Positions 32,695-41,688 of a stretch of 64,000 bases of DNA are shown here, one piece after another; positions within the stretch are counted from its first letter, which is position 1, and each line of letters opens with the position of its first letter. This DNA comes from Rhodoferax sp. (GTDB lineage Bacteria; Pseudomonadota; Gammaproteobacteria; Burkholderiales; Burkholderiaceae_C), in assembly GCF_030697375.1 (NCBI RefSeq), contig NZ_JAUYQD010000074.1, forward strand, positions 1 to 64,000. The letters run 5' to 3'. The notes below the pieces were generated by a model, which was not told the origin of the DNA, did no database searches, and saw only the letters and a program-made list of their open reading frames with translations. Made by a program: the position numbers and the translations under genes.

Positions 32695-33627
32695 TCATGT
32701 CAGACCACAGAACTGGCGCAATGCAGTGCGTTCGGTGTCGCTGGTAGGCGTATTCAAAGCGACCAAGGATGCCACCTCGGCCGCCTGTGGAATGCTGGTT
32801 TGTGCGCCAGGGCGTGTGCACGCCAGGGCTCCGGCAGCGCTGGCCAAGCGCAAGGACTGGGACAGTTCTTTACCTTGGCCAAGGGCTGCAACCAGCGTCC
32901 CGCAAAAAGTGTCTCCTGCAGCCGTGGTGTCCACGGGGATGATGTCAAAGGCTTTTTGCACCAGGAATTCACCGTGGTGACGGGCGCAGCAGCCTCGGTG
33001 GCCTAGGGTGACCACCACGATGGGAACGGCAATGCGTTCAAGGCACTGGGCAATGGAGCCGTCGTGGCCCGAAACACGGGCCAGCTCGCCTTCGTTCACG
33101 ACCAAAACGTCCACCAAAGCCAGTAATTCGTGGGGCAAGGCCTGGGCCGGGGCGGCATTGAGCACCACCGAAACACCTTGCGCGCGGGCGGCACTGGCAA
33201 ACGCCATGACGGTAGGCAAGGGGGTCTCCAGTTGCAGCAAGAGGTGGCTAAAGCCCTGCAAGGGGGGCAGGTGGCAGGGTTCCAGGGCATTGTTGGCACC
33301 CGGCGCCACCGTAATGGCGTTTTCGGCTTCGTCAGACACACAGATGAACGCAGTGCCAGTGGATTGCTCTGCCACACGCACCACATGCAACGCGACCTGT
33401 GCTTCGCGCAAAGAGGCTTCGATAGGCGTTGCGAACGCATCTGCCCCCATGGCGGCCAGCATATGGGTTTTTGCGCCTCCCGCACGTGCACACGCCACTG
33501 CCTGGTTGGCGCCTTTGCCGCCGGGAAATGTCTGAAAATCATGTCCCAGGACCGTCTCTCCCGGGCTGGGAATATGGCTTGCCCTGACCACGAAGTCCAG
33601 ATTTGCTGAGCCGGCCACAAGTATCAT
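32695..33627 (-). CDS. rbsK: Ribokinase
   Basis: 310 aa. PfkB-family sugar kinase with ILVAGSANLDFVVRASHIPSPGETV, TFPGGKGANQAVACARAGG and the anion hole/base DTTAAGDTFCGTLVAAL. Start at ATG 33627 has GAGGA seven bases upstream; the longer open frame has none. It phosphorylates ribose, fitting the nucleoside hydrolase gene that overlaps its end. Divergent from psuK across 74 bases. Confidence 0.94.
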   Translation of the reverse strand: MILVAGSANLDFVVRASHIPSPGETVLGHDFQTFPGGKGANQAVACARAGGAKTHMLAAMGADAFATPIEASLREAQVALHVVRVAEQSTGTAFICVSDEAENAITVAPGANNALEPCHLPPLQGFSHLLLQLETPLPTVMAFASAARAQGVSVVLNAAPAQALPHELLALVDVLVVNEGELARVSGHDGSIAQCLERIAVPIVVVTLGHRGCCARHHGEFLVQKAFDIIPVDTTAAGDTFCGTLVAALGQGKELSQSLRLASAAGALACTRPGAQTSIPQAAEVASLVALNTPTSDTERTALRQFCGLT

Positions 33628-33701
33628 CAAGTCCTCTTTGGGTGCGTAAATGGCGCCCATTTTGCCGTGGAATAGACGCCCCACAACCAGGTACCCGTTA
33701 A

Positions 33702-34703
33702 ATGTCAGCTTCTGCAACCATCGTCAACACCGCGCCCACTGTTGCCCATGCGCAAAATCTGGCAAAAAATCCGCCCTACATTGCGGTGATTGGCGGCGCC
33801 AACATGGACATCGGTGCGCAGACCCCTGTGCCCTTGGTCACCGGCGACTCCACACCCGGACACATTCGGTGTGCACCCGGCGGGGTCGCTCGCAACGTGG
33901 CTGAAAATTTGGCCCGCCTGGGGCATCAAGCGTGTTTGCTGAGTGCCGTCGGGGATGATGTATTTGGTAAATGCCTGCTGGACGCCAGCACCAAGGCGGG
34001 TGTGGACACCGGGGCGGTTTGCTGTTTGCCTTCTCAACGGACAGCAAGCTATCTGTCCCTTCACGGCCCGGATGGTGACATGGCGGGTGCAGTCAATGAC
34101 ATGGACATCTTGGACTGCCTTTCACCCACGTTTCTTGCGCCCTATGCCGCCATGCTGCAATCCGCGGCCTGCACGGTACTGGACTGCAATCTCTCTCCTG
34201 ACACGCTGGCGTGGTTGCTGGCAGACACCTGGACCCAGCCGATTTTTGTCGATGCGGTGTCCATGGCCAAATGCGGTCGAATCGCGCCATGGTTGCCGCG
34301 TATTCACCTGTTGAAAGTCAACCGCCTGGAAGCGGAGGTCTTGTGCGGGCGCGCGGTTGTCTCCATAGAGGACGCCCGCTTATCCGCCACGCATTTGCAC
34401 CAACGCGGCGTGCGCCATGTGGTGGTGAGCTTGGGCGAGCAAGGCGTATGCTGGTGCGATGCCGATGGTTCAGTCGGCTGGCAACCGGTGCGGCCGGTCA
34501 AGGTGGTCAACACCTCGGGGGCCGGAGACGCTTTATTGGCAGGATTGGTGCATGCCCATCTGAATCGCATGCCCTTACCTGTGGCGGTGGACTTCGCCAT
34601 GGCCTGCGCGGAGCTGACCTTGTCCAGTACATTCGCCAATGCACCCGAGCTTTCCGTGGCCATGGTTCAGCGCCATTTGTCTGCCAGAGCCTCCTTTTTG
34701 TGA
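33702..34703 (+). CDS. psuK: Pseudouridine kinase (PfkB family)
   Basis: 333 aa. PfkB signatures IAVIGGANMDIGAQ, CAPGGVARNVAENLARLG and the C-terminal VNTSGAGDALLAGLV with the catalytic Asp. The sequence GGxxxDIxG near the start and its direct coupling to psuG mark it as pseudouridine kinase, which makes pseudouridine 5'-phosphate. The N-terminal 25 residues are extra. Stop and psuG start overlap (TGATG). Confidence 0.92.
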   Translation: MSASATIVNTAPTVAHAQNLAKNPPYIAVIGGANMDIGAQTPVPLVTGDSTPGHIRCAPGGVARNVAENLARLGHQACLLSAVGDDVFGKCLLDASTKAGVDTGAVCCLPSQRTASYLSLHGPDGDMAGAVNDMDILDCLSPTFLAPYAAMLQSAACTVLDCNLSPDTLAWLLADTWTQPIFVDAVSMAKCGRIAPWLPRIHLLKVNRLEAEVLCGRAVVSIEDARLSATHLHQRGVRHVVVSLGEQGVCWCDADGSVGWQPVRPVKVVNTSGAGDALLAGLVHAHLNRMPLPVAVDFAMACAELTLSSTFANAPELSVAMVQRHLSARASFL

Positions 34704-35641
34704 TGATGCCCTCTATGCCCAACCTTTCATTTCTTGACGTTTCCCCCGAAGTTCAACAGGCCCTGGCCCATGGCCAACCTGTGGTTGCACTGGAATCCAC
34801 CATCATTTCCCACGGCATGCCGTTTCCACAAAATGTGGCCACGGCACTGCAAGTGGAGTCGGAAGTCCGGGCCCATGGTGCCGTGCCGGCCACCATTGCC
34901 ATCATCCAGGGACGGCTTAAAGCCGGGCTGAGCACGGGCGAGATCGAAACGCTGGGCCGCGGCGGACGCGATGTGGTCAAGGTCAGCCGCCGGGATTTGC
35001 CGTTCATCGTTGCAGCGGGACAGACGGGGGCCACGACCGTCGCCTCCACCATGATCATTGCCGCCATGGCCGGAATTCGCATCTTCGCCACGGGCGGCAT
35101 CGGTGGGGTCCACCGCAATGCGCAGCAGAGCTTTGATATTTCGGCCGACCTGCAAGAGCTGGCACAAACCCCGGTGGCCGTTGTATGCGCAGGAGCCAAG
35201 TCGATTTTGGACCTACGGTTGACGCTGGAGTACCTTGAAACCCATGGCGTACCGGTGGTGGGTTACCAGACAAACCGCTTACCCGCATTTTTTACCCGCG
35301 ACAGTGAGTTTTCGGTGGACTACCGGCTGGACAGTGCCGCCGACATCGCTCGCGCCCTGCATGCCAAATGGGCCATGGCGCTCAAAGGGGGGATGGTCAT
35401 TGCCAACCCCATCCCCGAAGCCTTTGCCATGCCACGGGAGGCCATCGACGGGGCCATTGAACAGGCATTGCAAGAAGCGCAGCAGCAGGGTATTGGCGGC
35501 AAGGAATCCACGCCGTTCCTGCTCGCCCGTGTTTGTGAGCTCACAGGAGGTGACAGTCTTGCCGCTAACAGTCAGTTGGTGCTGAATAACGCGAGATTGG
35601 CTGCGGCAATTGGCGCAGAATTGGGCGCCTTGGGTCGGTGA
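34703..35641 (+). CDS. psuG: Pseudouridine-5'-phosphate glycosidase
   Basis: 312 aa. Family marks: VVALESTIISHGMPFPQNVATA with the catalytic Glu, then TVASTMIIAAMAGIRIFATGGIGGVHR, and FLLARVCELTGGDSLAANSQLVLNNARLA. It cleaves pseudouridine 5'-phosphate to uracil and ribose 5-phosphate. The frame is open 160 codons upstream, through psuK in another frame, and that part is not coding. ATG 34706 and 34715 are alternative starts. Confidence 0.97.
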   Translation: MMPSMPNLSFLDVSPEVQQALAHGQPVVALESTIISHGMPFPQNVATALQVESEVRAHGAVPATIAIIQGRLKAGLSTGEIETLGRGGRDVVKVSRRDLPFIVAAGQTGATTVASTMIIAAMAGIRIFATGGIGGVHRNAQQSFDISADLQELAQTPVAVVCAGAKSILDLRLTLEYLETHGVPVVGYQTNRLPAFFTRDSEFSVDYRLDSAADIARALHAKWAMALKGGMVIANPIPEAFAMPREAIDGAIEQALQEAQQQGIGGKESTPFLLARVCELTGGDSLAANSQLVLNNARLAAAIGAELGALGR

Positions 35642-35731
35642 CTGGTATCGCGCTAGGGAAAGCCCCTGATTGCAGGGCCGTTAGAAGCCAAGTACCCTTG
35701 ATTTACCATTCTATTTACACAGAGAGAACCT

Positions 35732-36697
35732 ATGAGTTTAAAAACTACTGCACGTTTGGGATTATTGGCCACCGCATTGCTTGCCAGCTTTCAGTCGATG
35801 GCGGAACCGGCCATCGTGTACGACTTGGGTGGAAAATTTGACAAGTCTTTCAACGAGGCCGCTTTTCACGGGATGGAGAAGTGGAAAAAGGAAACCGGCA
35901 AGCAGTACCTTGAATTCGAAATTTCCAACGAGTCACAACGCGAGCAGGCTGTGCGCCGCATGGCAGAGAAAGGTGCAAGCCCCATCATTGCCATGAGCTT
36001 CAGCATGGCCTCCACCATTGATAAAGTGGCAAAAGAGTTTCCCAAGCTTCAGTTCGTCATCATTGACGATGAAGTCAAGCTGCCCAACGTGCAGTCTGTC
36101 GTGTTCAAAGAGCACGAAGGCAGCTTTCTTGTCGGCGCCATGGCTGCCATGGCCAGCAAAACCGGCAAAGTCGGCTTCGTGGGCGGCATGGATGTGCCCC
36201 TGATCCGCAAGTTCCAATGCGGCTATGAGCAAGGTGCCAAATTTGCCAACGCCAAAGCGGAAGTATTTGCCAACATGACCGGTACCACGGGCGCTGCCTG
36301 GAATGACCCGGCACGCGGCGGTGAACTGGCCAAGGCGCAGTTCTCCAAGGGTGCTGACGTGGTGTTTGCCGCTGCGGGCGGAACGGGCATTGGTGTGTAC
36401 CAGGCTGCGAAAGACAGCGGCAAATTGGCCATTGGTGTCGATAGCAATCAAAACCATTTGCAGCCAGGCACCATGCTGACGTCCATGCTCAAGCGGGTGG
36501 ATGTGGCGGTGTACAACGTGTCCAAGTCCCACAAACCAGGATTGACTGAGCTGGGACTGAAAGAAGACGGCGTCGGTTATGCCTTGGACGGCAACAATGC
36601 CAAACTGGTCTCCGCAGATATGAAGAAAAAGGTAGATGCCGCCAAGGCTGACATCATCAGCGGCAAGCTCAATGTAGCTGCTGTCTGCAAATACTGA
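35732..36697 (+). CDS. BMP-family nucleoside-binding protein of an ABC importer
   Basis: 321 aa with a signal peptide (LGLLATALLASFQSMA, then EPAIVYDLGGKFDKSFNEAAFHG). Basic membrane protein/PnrA family: VIIDDEVKLPNVQSVVFKEHEGSFLVGAMAA and KVGFVGGMDVPLIRKFQCGYEQG; these bind purine or other nucleosides. No lipobox, so free in the periplasm. It sits between psuG and the ABC genes, supporting a nucleoside, possibly pseudouridine, ligand. Confidence 0.94.
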   Translation: MSLKTTARLGLLATALLASFQSMAEPAIVYDLGGKFDKSFNEAAFHGMEKWKKETGKQYLEFEISNESQREQAVRRMAEKGASPIIAMSFSMASTIDKVAKEFPKLQFVIIDDEVKLPNVQSVVFKEHEGSFLVGAMAAMASKTGKVGFVGGMDVPLIRKFQCGYEQGAKFANAKAEVFANMTGTTGAAWNDPARGGELAKAQFSKGADVVFAAAGGTGIGVYQAAKDSGKLAIGVDSNQNHLQPGTMLTSMLKRVDVAVYNVSKSHKPGLTELGLKEDGVGYALDGNNAKLVSADMKKKVDAAKADIISGKLNVAAVCKY

Positions 36698-36722
36698 TCC
36701 CGTCACCACCCAACGGTGATTC

Positions 36723-36756
36723 AAGCCCACGGCGCATCACTGTGCTGTGGGCTTTT
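36723..36756 (+). terminator. Attenuator-type hairpin after the binding-protein gene
   Basis: aagcccac (36723-36730) pairs with gtgggctt (36747-36754), with GC/GC extending the stem, then a short T-run. Placed between the binding protein and the ATPase gene, it would leave the binding protein in excess, as is common in ABC operons. Confidence 0.65.
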
Positions 36757-36790
36757 GCATGGTGATTGCCAGGTCTTTGAGGAGTCAATT

Positions 36791-38344
36791 TTGAGTGTAG
36801 TAAGTGGGGCGTCATTCAACGGCGCAACCGTTGCCGTGCGCATGACCGGCATCAACAAGCGATTTGGTGCAGTGGCCGCCAATGCAGACGTCGATTTATG
36901 CGTACAAGCCGCAACGGTGCACGGCATCGTGGGTGAAAACGGTGCCGGCAAGAGCACTTTAATGTCCGTGCTGTACGGCTTTTACCAGGCCGACAGCGGC
37001 GCCATTGAGGTGTTCGGCCATCCCGCCACGATTCGCAATGCCGATGATGCCATTGCACAGGGCATCGGCATGGTCCACCAACACTTCATGCTGGTAGATA
37101 CGCTCACGGCCCTGGAAAACGTCATGCTGGGCGCAGAGCCCCACTGGCTACTGCAACGCGCCGACCAACAGGTGCGCGCAAAATTGGAAACACTCATGCA
37201 GGCGACCGGTTTGCATGTCAAGTTGGATGTGTTGGTCGCAGATTTACCGGTAGGTGACCGGCAGCGTCTGGAAATACTCAAAACGCTGTACCGGGGTGCC
37301 AAAATTCTCATTCTGGACGAACCCACCGCAGTACTCACCCCCCAAGAAACCGAGCAGTTGTTTGAAGTGTTGCGACTATTACGCAAACAGGGAACCACTG
37401 TCATCCTCATCACGCACAAACTCAAAGAAGTCATGCGCTTGTGCGACCATGTCACCGTGATGCGGGCGGGACGCGTCGTTGAAGAAGTGCCGATTGCACA
37501 AGCGTCCATTGAAGGCTTGGCGGAGGCCATGGTGGGGCGCAAAGTCCACATCGGCCGTGTGGATGGAGACGCCAGACCCACAGAAAATGTGTTGCTGCAG
37601 GCCAACGGAGTGATTGTCAGAGATGCCATGAACGTGGTGCGACTGGCCGGACTGAATCTAGCGTTGCGCGCAGGGGAAATTGTGGGGGTTGCTGGCGTAT
37701 CCGGGAATGGGCAAAGTGAGTTGCTGGATGTTCTCTCTGGACTGATCCAGCCCACCGAGGGGCACTTGAGCCTCGGTGGACGGGACTTTGACGCTGCCAG
37801 CTGGCTTGACCCACAGACCGCCCGTGAACTGGGCCTTGCACATGTCCCGGAAGACCGGCATGCGCGTGCCCTGGTGATGGAGTTTGCCGCTTGGGAGTCC
37901 GCAGCCTTGGGTTATGACGGCCTGCCCGAGTATTCAACCCTGGGCTGGCTGGCCCAAGACCATATGCGCCAGGCTACGGCGGACATGATGGAGCGGTTTG
38001 ATGTACGCCCTCGCGACGTGGAGTTGGCAAGCAGCAAATTTTCCGGCGGCAATCAACAAAAACTGGTGCTGGCGCGTGAACTGGGGCAAATGCCCAAGGT
38101 CCTGCTGGTGGGTCAACCGACCCGAGGGGTTGACATTGGCGCCATCGAATTTATTTATTCACAGCTGCGCGCCATGCGTGATGCGGGCTGTGCTGTACTG
38201 GTTGTATCCAGCGAGTTGGATGAAATTTTGGCGCTTTCAGACAGGGTGATTGTGATGAACCAAGGGCGGGTGACTGGTGAGTTAGCGATTGGCGAGTGCA
38301 CCGAATCGGGTCTGGGCATGTTGATGGTGGGGGAGGGGGAATGA
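36791..38344 (+). CDS. ABC importer ATPase, two fused nucleotide-binding domains
   Basis: 517 aa from TTG 36791, which follows GAGGAG by about seven bases; the upstream frame crosses the hairpin and is unlikely to be translated. Domain 1: VGENGAGKSTLMSVLYG and KILILDEPTAVLTP. Domain 2: degenerate Walker A GVSGNGQSELLDVLSG and signature FSGGNQQKLVLAREL with VGQPTRGVDIGAIE. This is the YufO/RnsB layout of nucleoside importers, where only one site hydrolyses well. Stop overlaps the next gene (ATGA). Confidence 0.94.
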   Translation: MSVVSGASFNGATVAVRMTGINKRFGAVAANADVDLCVQAATVHGIVGENGAGKSTLMSVLYGFYQADSGAIEVFGHPATIRNADDAIAQGIGMVHQHFMLVDTLTALENVMLGAEPHWLLQRADQQVRAKLETLMQATGLHVKLDVLVADLPVGDRQRLEILKTLYRGAKILILDEPTAVLTPQETEQLFEVLRLLRKQGTTVILITHKLKEVMRLCDHVTVMRAGRVVEEVPIAQASIEGLAEAMVGRKVHIGRVDGDARPTENVLLQANGVIVRDAMNVVRLAGLNLALRAGEIVGVAGVSGNGQSELLDVLSGLIQPTEGHLSLGGRDFDAASWLDPQTARELGLAHVPEDRHARALVMEFAAWESAALGYDGLPEYSTLGWLAQDHMRQATADMMERFDVRPRDVELASSKFSGGNQQKLVLARELGQMPKVLLVGQPTRGVDIGAIEFIYSQLRAMRDAGCAVLVVSSELDEILALSDRVIVMNQGRVTGELAIGECTESGLGMLMVGEGE

Positions 38345-39486
38345 ATACCTCTCACGCATTGCCCCGCTGGGCGGACTTGGTTTTGCTCCCCATCGTGTGT
38401 CTGGGCGTGGCGCTTTTGGTGGCTGCGGCAGTGGTTGCCATGGTTGGACAAAACCCGGCCGAAGTAATCGCAGTGCTGATCCAGGGCGCATTTGGATCCG
38501 CGCGTGGATTGAGCTACACCCTGTACTACACAACCACTTTTATCTTTACCGGACTGGCCGTGGCCGTCGCTTTTCATGGGGGTCTGTTCAATATTGGCGG
38601 TGAAGGCCAGGCCATCATGGGTGGCTTGGGTACGGGCTTGGTGGCGCTGTGGTTTTCTGCAACGCTCCCCGCTTGGGTCATGCTGCCGCTCATGCTGCTC
38701 GCTGGCGCGTTGTTCGGACTGGTCTGGGCCGCTGTTCCCGCCTATTTGCAGGCCTACCGTGGTAGCCATGTGGTGATTACCACCATCATGTTCAACTTCA
38801 TCGCAAGCACTTTATTGGTTTATCTGCTTGTCAACCACTTGCGACCGGCGGGGACGATGTCAGTGGAAAGTGTGGCCTTTTCCGAATCGGCAAAATTACC
38901 CAATATGCGTACCGCCATGGCCTGGGTAGGCATTGATTGGCCAGCGTCCCCGCTGAATGTCAGTCTGTTCCTAGCTCTGCTGGCAGCATTGGCGGTCTAC
39001 TTGTACTTGTGGCGTACCCGCGGTGGCTACCATTTGCGGGCTGTTGGCTCCAGCCCTGGCGCTGCGGAGTACGCAGGCATCAACTCACGCCATCAAATCG
39101 TGATTGGCATGTCCATTTCAGGCGCATTGGCAGGCATGGTTGGCATGAATGAAATAGCGGGGGTCAATGGACGGCTTTTGCTGGAGTTTGTGAGCGGCGC
39201 CGGCTTTACTGGAATCGCAGTGGCCTTGATGGGCAGGAATCACCCGTTTGGAATTATTCTTGCCAGCATTTTGTTCGGTGCCCTCTTTCAGGGAGGGGCC
39301 GAGGTAGCTTTTGAGGTGCGCGGATTCAGCCGCGACATGGTCATCATGCTGCAAGGTTTTATCGTGCTGTTCTCGGGTGCGATGGTCTATGTCATTGCGC
39401 CCAGGTTGGCTTGGTTGCTCGCATTCTCTAATCGCGTGTTTCACCTACGCACGCAAACACCCAAGTCGGGAGCCGCCCATGGATGA
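38341..39486 (+). CDS. Nucleoside ABC importer permease (YufP/RnsC-like)
   Basis: 381 aa, about ten hydrophobic segments. Branched-chain amino acid/ribose permease superfamily: ALAVAFHGGLFNIGGEGQAIMGG near the start and YAGINSRHQIVIGMSISGALAGMVG in the cytoplasmic loop region that contacts the ATPase. ATG 38341 overlaps the ATPase stop by four bases and the upstream 15 codons are read-through. The mate permease follows with an 8-base overlap. Confidence 0.93.
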   Translation: MNTSHALPRWADLVLLPIVCLGVALLVAAAVVAMVGQNPAEVIAVLIQGAFGSARGLSYTLYYTTTFIFTGLAVAVAFHGGLFNIGGEGQAIMGGLGTGLVALWFSATLPAWVMLPLMLLAGALFGLVWAAVPAYLQAYRGSHVVITTIMFNFIASTLLVYLLVNHLRPAGTMSVESVAFSESAKLPNMRTAMAWVGIDWPASPLNVSLFLALLAALAVYLYLWRTRGGYHLRAVGSSPGAAEYAGINSRHQIVIGMSISGALAGMVGMNEIAGVNGRLLLEFVSGAGFTGIAVALMGRNHPFGIILASILFGALFQGGAEVAFEVRGFSRDMVIMLQGFIVLFSGAMVYVIAPRLAWLLAFSNRVFHLRTQTPKSGAAHG

Positions 39487-40447
39487 AGCGCTTTGGGGAG
39501 CATTGCTGGCATCGACTCTTCGGGTCTCCACTCCTTTGATTTTTTGCGCTCTGGCTGGGCTCATGTCGGAGCGCTCGGGAGTGGTCGATATCGGCCTGGA
39601 GGGAAAAATGCTATTTGCGGCTTTTGCTGCTGGTGCAACTGGCGCAGTGTATGGATCAACCACCGCTGCACTGCTGGCGGCCATGGCGGTGGCCGTCGCT
39701 TTGTCCTTGATGCATGGGCTGGCCTGTGTCAGCCACCGAGGAGATCAGGTGGTTTCGGGCGTGGCCATCAACATCATTGCGGCCGGTATGACCGTGGTGC
39801 TGGGAATCGCCTGGTTTGCACAAGGGGGGCAAACACCGCCGGTGTCTGCGCAGGTACGCATTCAGCCGCTGTTTCCAGAAATCGCGGCGGCGGCTCAAGG
39901 CATTCCCATTGTGGGGCGCTTTGTAGGCGACGGTTTGCTCAGCCACAACGCCATGGTTTACCTGGCTTTGATGTTGGTCCCCTCCATTTGGTGGCTTCTT
40001 TTTCGAACACGGTTTGGCCTGCGGCTGCGTGCGGTGGGAGAGAACCCCCAGATGGTGGATGCCGCCGGTGTCTCGGTTACCCGACTGCGGTACACCGCAC
40101 TGGCTCTGAATGGCATGTTGTGCGGTTTGGCGGGCAGCTATTTGGTCTTGGCCCAGAGCGCCAGTTTCTCTGCCAACATGACTGCAGGCAGGGGTTTCAT
40201 GGCTTTGGCGGCCCTTATTTTTGGCCGTTGGCATCCGGTAAATGCCTTGTGGGCCTGCTTGTTGTTTGGATTTCTGGATGCCATGGCCATACGTTTGCAA
40301 GGTGTTCACCTTCCTGGCATCGGCGAAGTTCCGGTGCAAGCGATCCAGGCCTTGCCTTACATTCTGACCGTGGTATTACTTGCAGGTTTCATTGGCAAAG
40401 CGGTGGCGCCCCAAGCTTTGGGTAAACCTTATTTGAAAGAGCGCTGA
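39479..40447 (+). CDS. Nucleoside ABC importer second permease (YufQ/RnsD-like)
   Basis: 322 aa, hydrophobic throughout. Begins MDEALWGALLASTLRVSTPLIFCALAGLMSERSGVVDIGLEGKML, standard for the second permease of BMP-type importers; GLRLRAVGENPQMVDAAGVSVTRLRY is the coupling loop. ATG 39479 has GGGAG upstream and lies inside the end of the first permease gene. It completes the importer (binding protein, ATPase, two permeases). Confidence 0.93.
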   Translation: MDEALWGALLASTLRVSTPLIFCALAGLMSERSGVVDIGLEGKMLFAAFAAGATGAVYGSTTAALLAAMAVAVALSLMHGLACVSHRGDQVVSGVAINIIAAGMTVVLGIAWFAQGGQTPPVSAQVRIQPLFPEIAAAAQGIPIVGRFVGDGLLSHNAMVYLALMLVPSIWWLLFRTRFGLRLRAVGENPQMVDAAGVSVTRLRYTALALNGMLCGLAGSYLVLAQSASFSANMTAGRGFMALAALIFGRWHPVNALWACLLFGFLDAMAIRLQGVHLPGIGEVPVQAIQALPYILTVVLLAGFIGKAVAPQALGKPYLKER

Positions 40448-40448
40448 C

Positions 40449-41186
40449 GTGGTATCCAACATTGGCGTCAAGGTGGTTGGATTCAGCGAAGCGGAGCGGC
40501 ACTCGTTGAACACGCTGTTTCGCCTTTCTGCCCACAACAATACCGCGTATGCACTGTGGGTACCCGAAGGGGCGAGTGCCCCTCATGTGGCACTGATAGA
40601 CACAGACTGCTATGAGGCAGGGTTGGAAGTGGCGTCTCCCAGCTTCAACGCCAATCTGAAATTGATCTGTGTTGGTGGCCGCACGGTGAAAAATGCATGG
40701 CGATCGTTTGCACGCCCGGTCGACTGGCGTGCGTTGCTGCATACACTGGACGAGCTTTTCGCATCACAGGCGGACGTGGACATCGACCTGGGGATGGAGG
40801 AGCCTGTTGATAAAACGGCGCCACCTGGCATCAAAGTTTCACTGCTGGTGGGACTATGCCGAGAAGACAGGCTGTACTTGCGTGCCAGATTGGCGCTGGC
40901 TGGCTTGACTGATGTAGACGAATCACCAAGCGTTGTGGACGCGGGCAAACAAGTCGCACAGCGCCACTATGACTTGGTCATCCTAGGCATGGGAGTGTCT
41001 GACGCGGACCCCTGGGCGCTGGTGCAATCCCTCAAAGAAATGCCTACGCCGATTTGCTCTGTGATAGTGGTGACAGCCGCTCCTTCGTGGCACGCCATGG
41101 AGCGTGCAGAAGCGTTGGGCTGCACCGGCCTACTGGAAATACCCTTCAACCCGCGGCAGGTGATAGACCTGCTGCAAAAGGTCTAA
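40449..41186 (+). CDS. Uncharacterised two-part protein behind the nucleoside importer, receiver-like C-terminal half
   Basis: 245 aa, GTG start one base after the permease stop, so co-transcribed. The first 100 residues (IGVKVVGFSEAERHSLNTLFRL) and the last 120 (KVSLLVGLCREDRLYLRARLALAGL, DLVILGMGVSDADPWALVQSLKE, SVIVVTAAPSWHAMERAEALGCTGLLEIPFNP) each read like response-regulator folds. The second keeps a Thr-Ala pair but lacks the phospho-Asp and has no Lys at the usual place. Probably a degenerate receiver or sensor; whether it serves the importer is unknown. Confidence 0.75.
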   Translation: MVSNIGVKVVGFSEAERHSLNTLFRLSAHNNTAYALWVPEGASAPHVALIDTDCYEAGLEVASPSFNANLKLICVGGRTVKNAWRSFARPVDWRALLHTLDELFASQADVDIDLGMEEPVDKTAPPGIKVSLLVGLCREDRLYLRARLALAGLTDVDESPSVVDAGKQVAQRHYDLVILGMGVSDADPWALVQSLKEMPTPICSVIVVTAAPSWHAMERAEALGCTGLLEIPFNPRQVIDLLQKV

Positions 41187-41192
41187 ACCTCA

Positions 41193-41465
41193 TCAGGCAG
41201 TTGGTGGCACGTAGCCTTGGGCGGCGTCTGCACCGTCTCCAAAAAAGTGATTTTCCATTTGCCGAGCCAGATATTGCCGAGCACGGGCATCGGCTAAATT
41301 CAGGCGATTTTCATTGACCAGCATGGTTTGGTGCTTGAGCCAGGCAGCCCATGCTTCCTTGCTGACATTTTCCCAAATGCGCTTGCCCAGTTCGCCTGGA
41401 TAGGGCGGAAAGTCCAGTCCTTCGGCTTCTTTGTCCAGCTTGATACATTTGACGGTGCGTGCCAT
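41193..41465 (-). CDS. yggX: YggX-family iron/oxidative damage protection protein
   Basis: 90 aa: MARTVKCIKLDKEAEGLDFPPYPGELGKRI with the conserved Cys7, and AWAAWLKHQTMLVNENRLNLADARARQYL. YggX limits oxidative damage of iron-sulfur clusters and iron trafficking. Single gene, convergent with the preceding gene (six bases between stops). Confidence 0.97.
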   Translation of the reverse strand: MARTVKCIKLDKEAEGLDFPPYPGELGKRIWENVSKEAWAAWLKHQTMLVNENRLNLADARARQYLARQMENHFFGDGADAAQGYVPPTA

Positions 41466-41688
41466 GAATAACCTTTAGATGAAAAGTGACCTGTTTTTTG
41501 AAGGCGAAACCTTCGATCTTATTCATTTTAGAGGCACGAAGCGCTTAACCGTGTGAGTAAGCTTGGCCGCCGGCTACCTTTGTTTGGAACTTAGTCGGCA
41601 CAATGCACTCCATGTACCGGTGTGGGAATAGGCGCGGTCCGCTTTGGGACCGTGGTTTTTGCACAAAGTATCGCAAAGGAACAAGATT

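Noticed and set aside
34211..34702. 164-codon N-terminal extension of psuG
   Set aside because: It overlaps psuK in another frame, and PsuG similarity begins at 34703, where the stop-start overlap TGATG gives a natural start.
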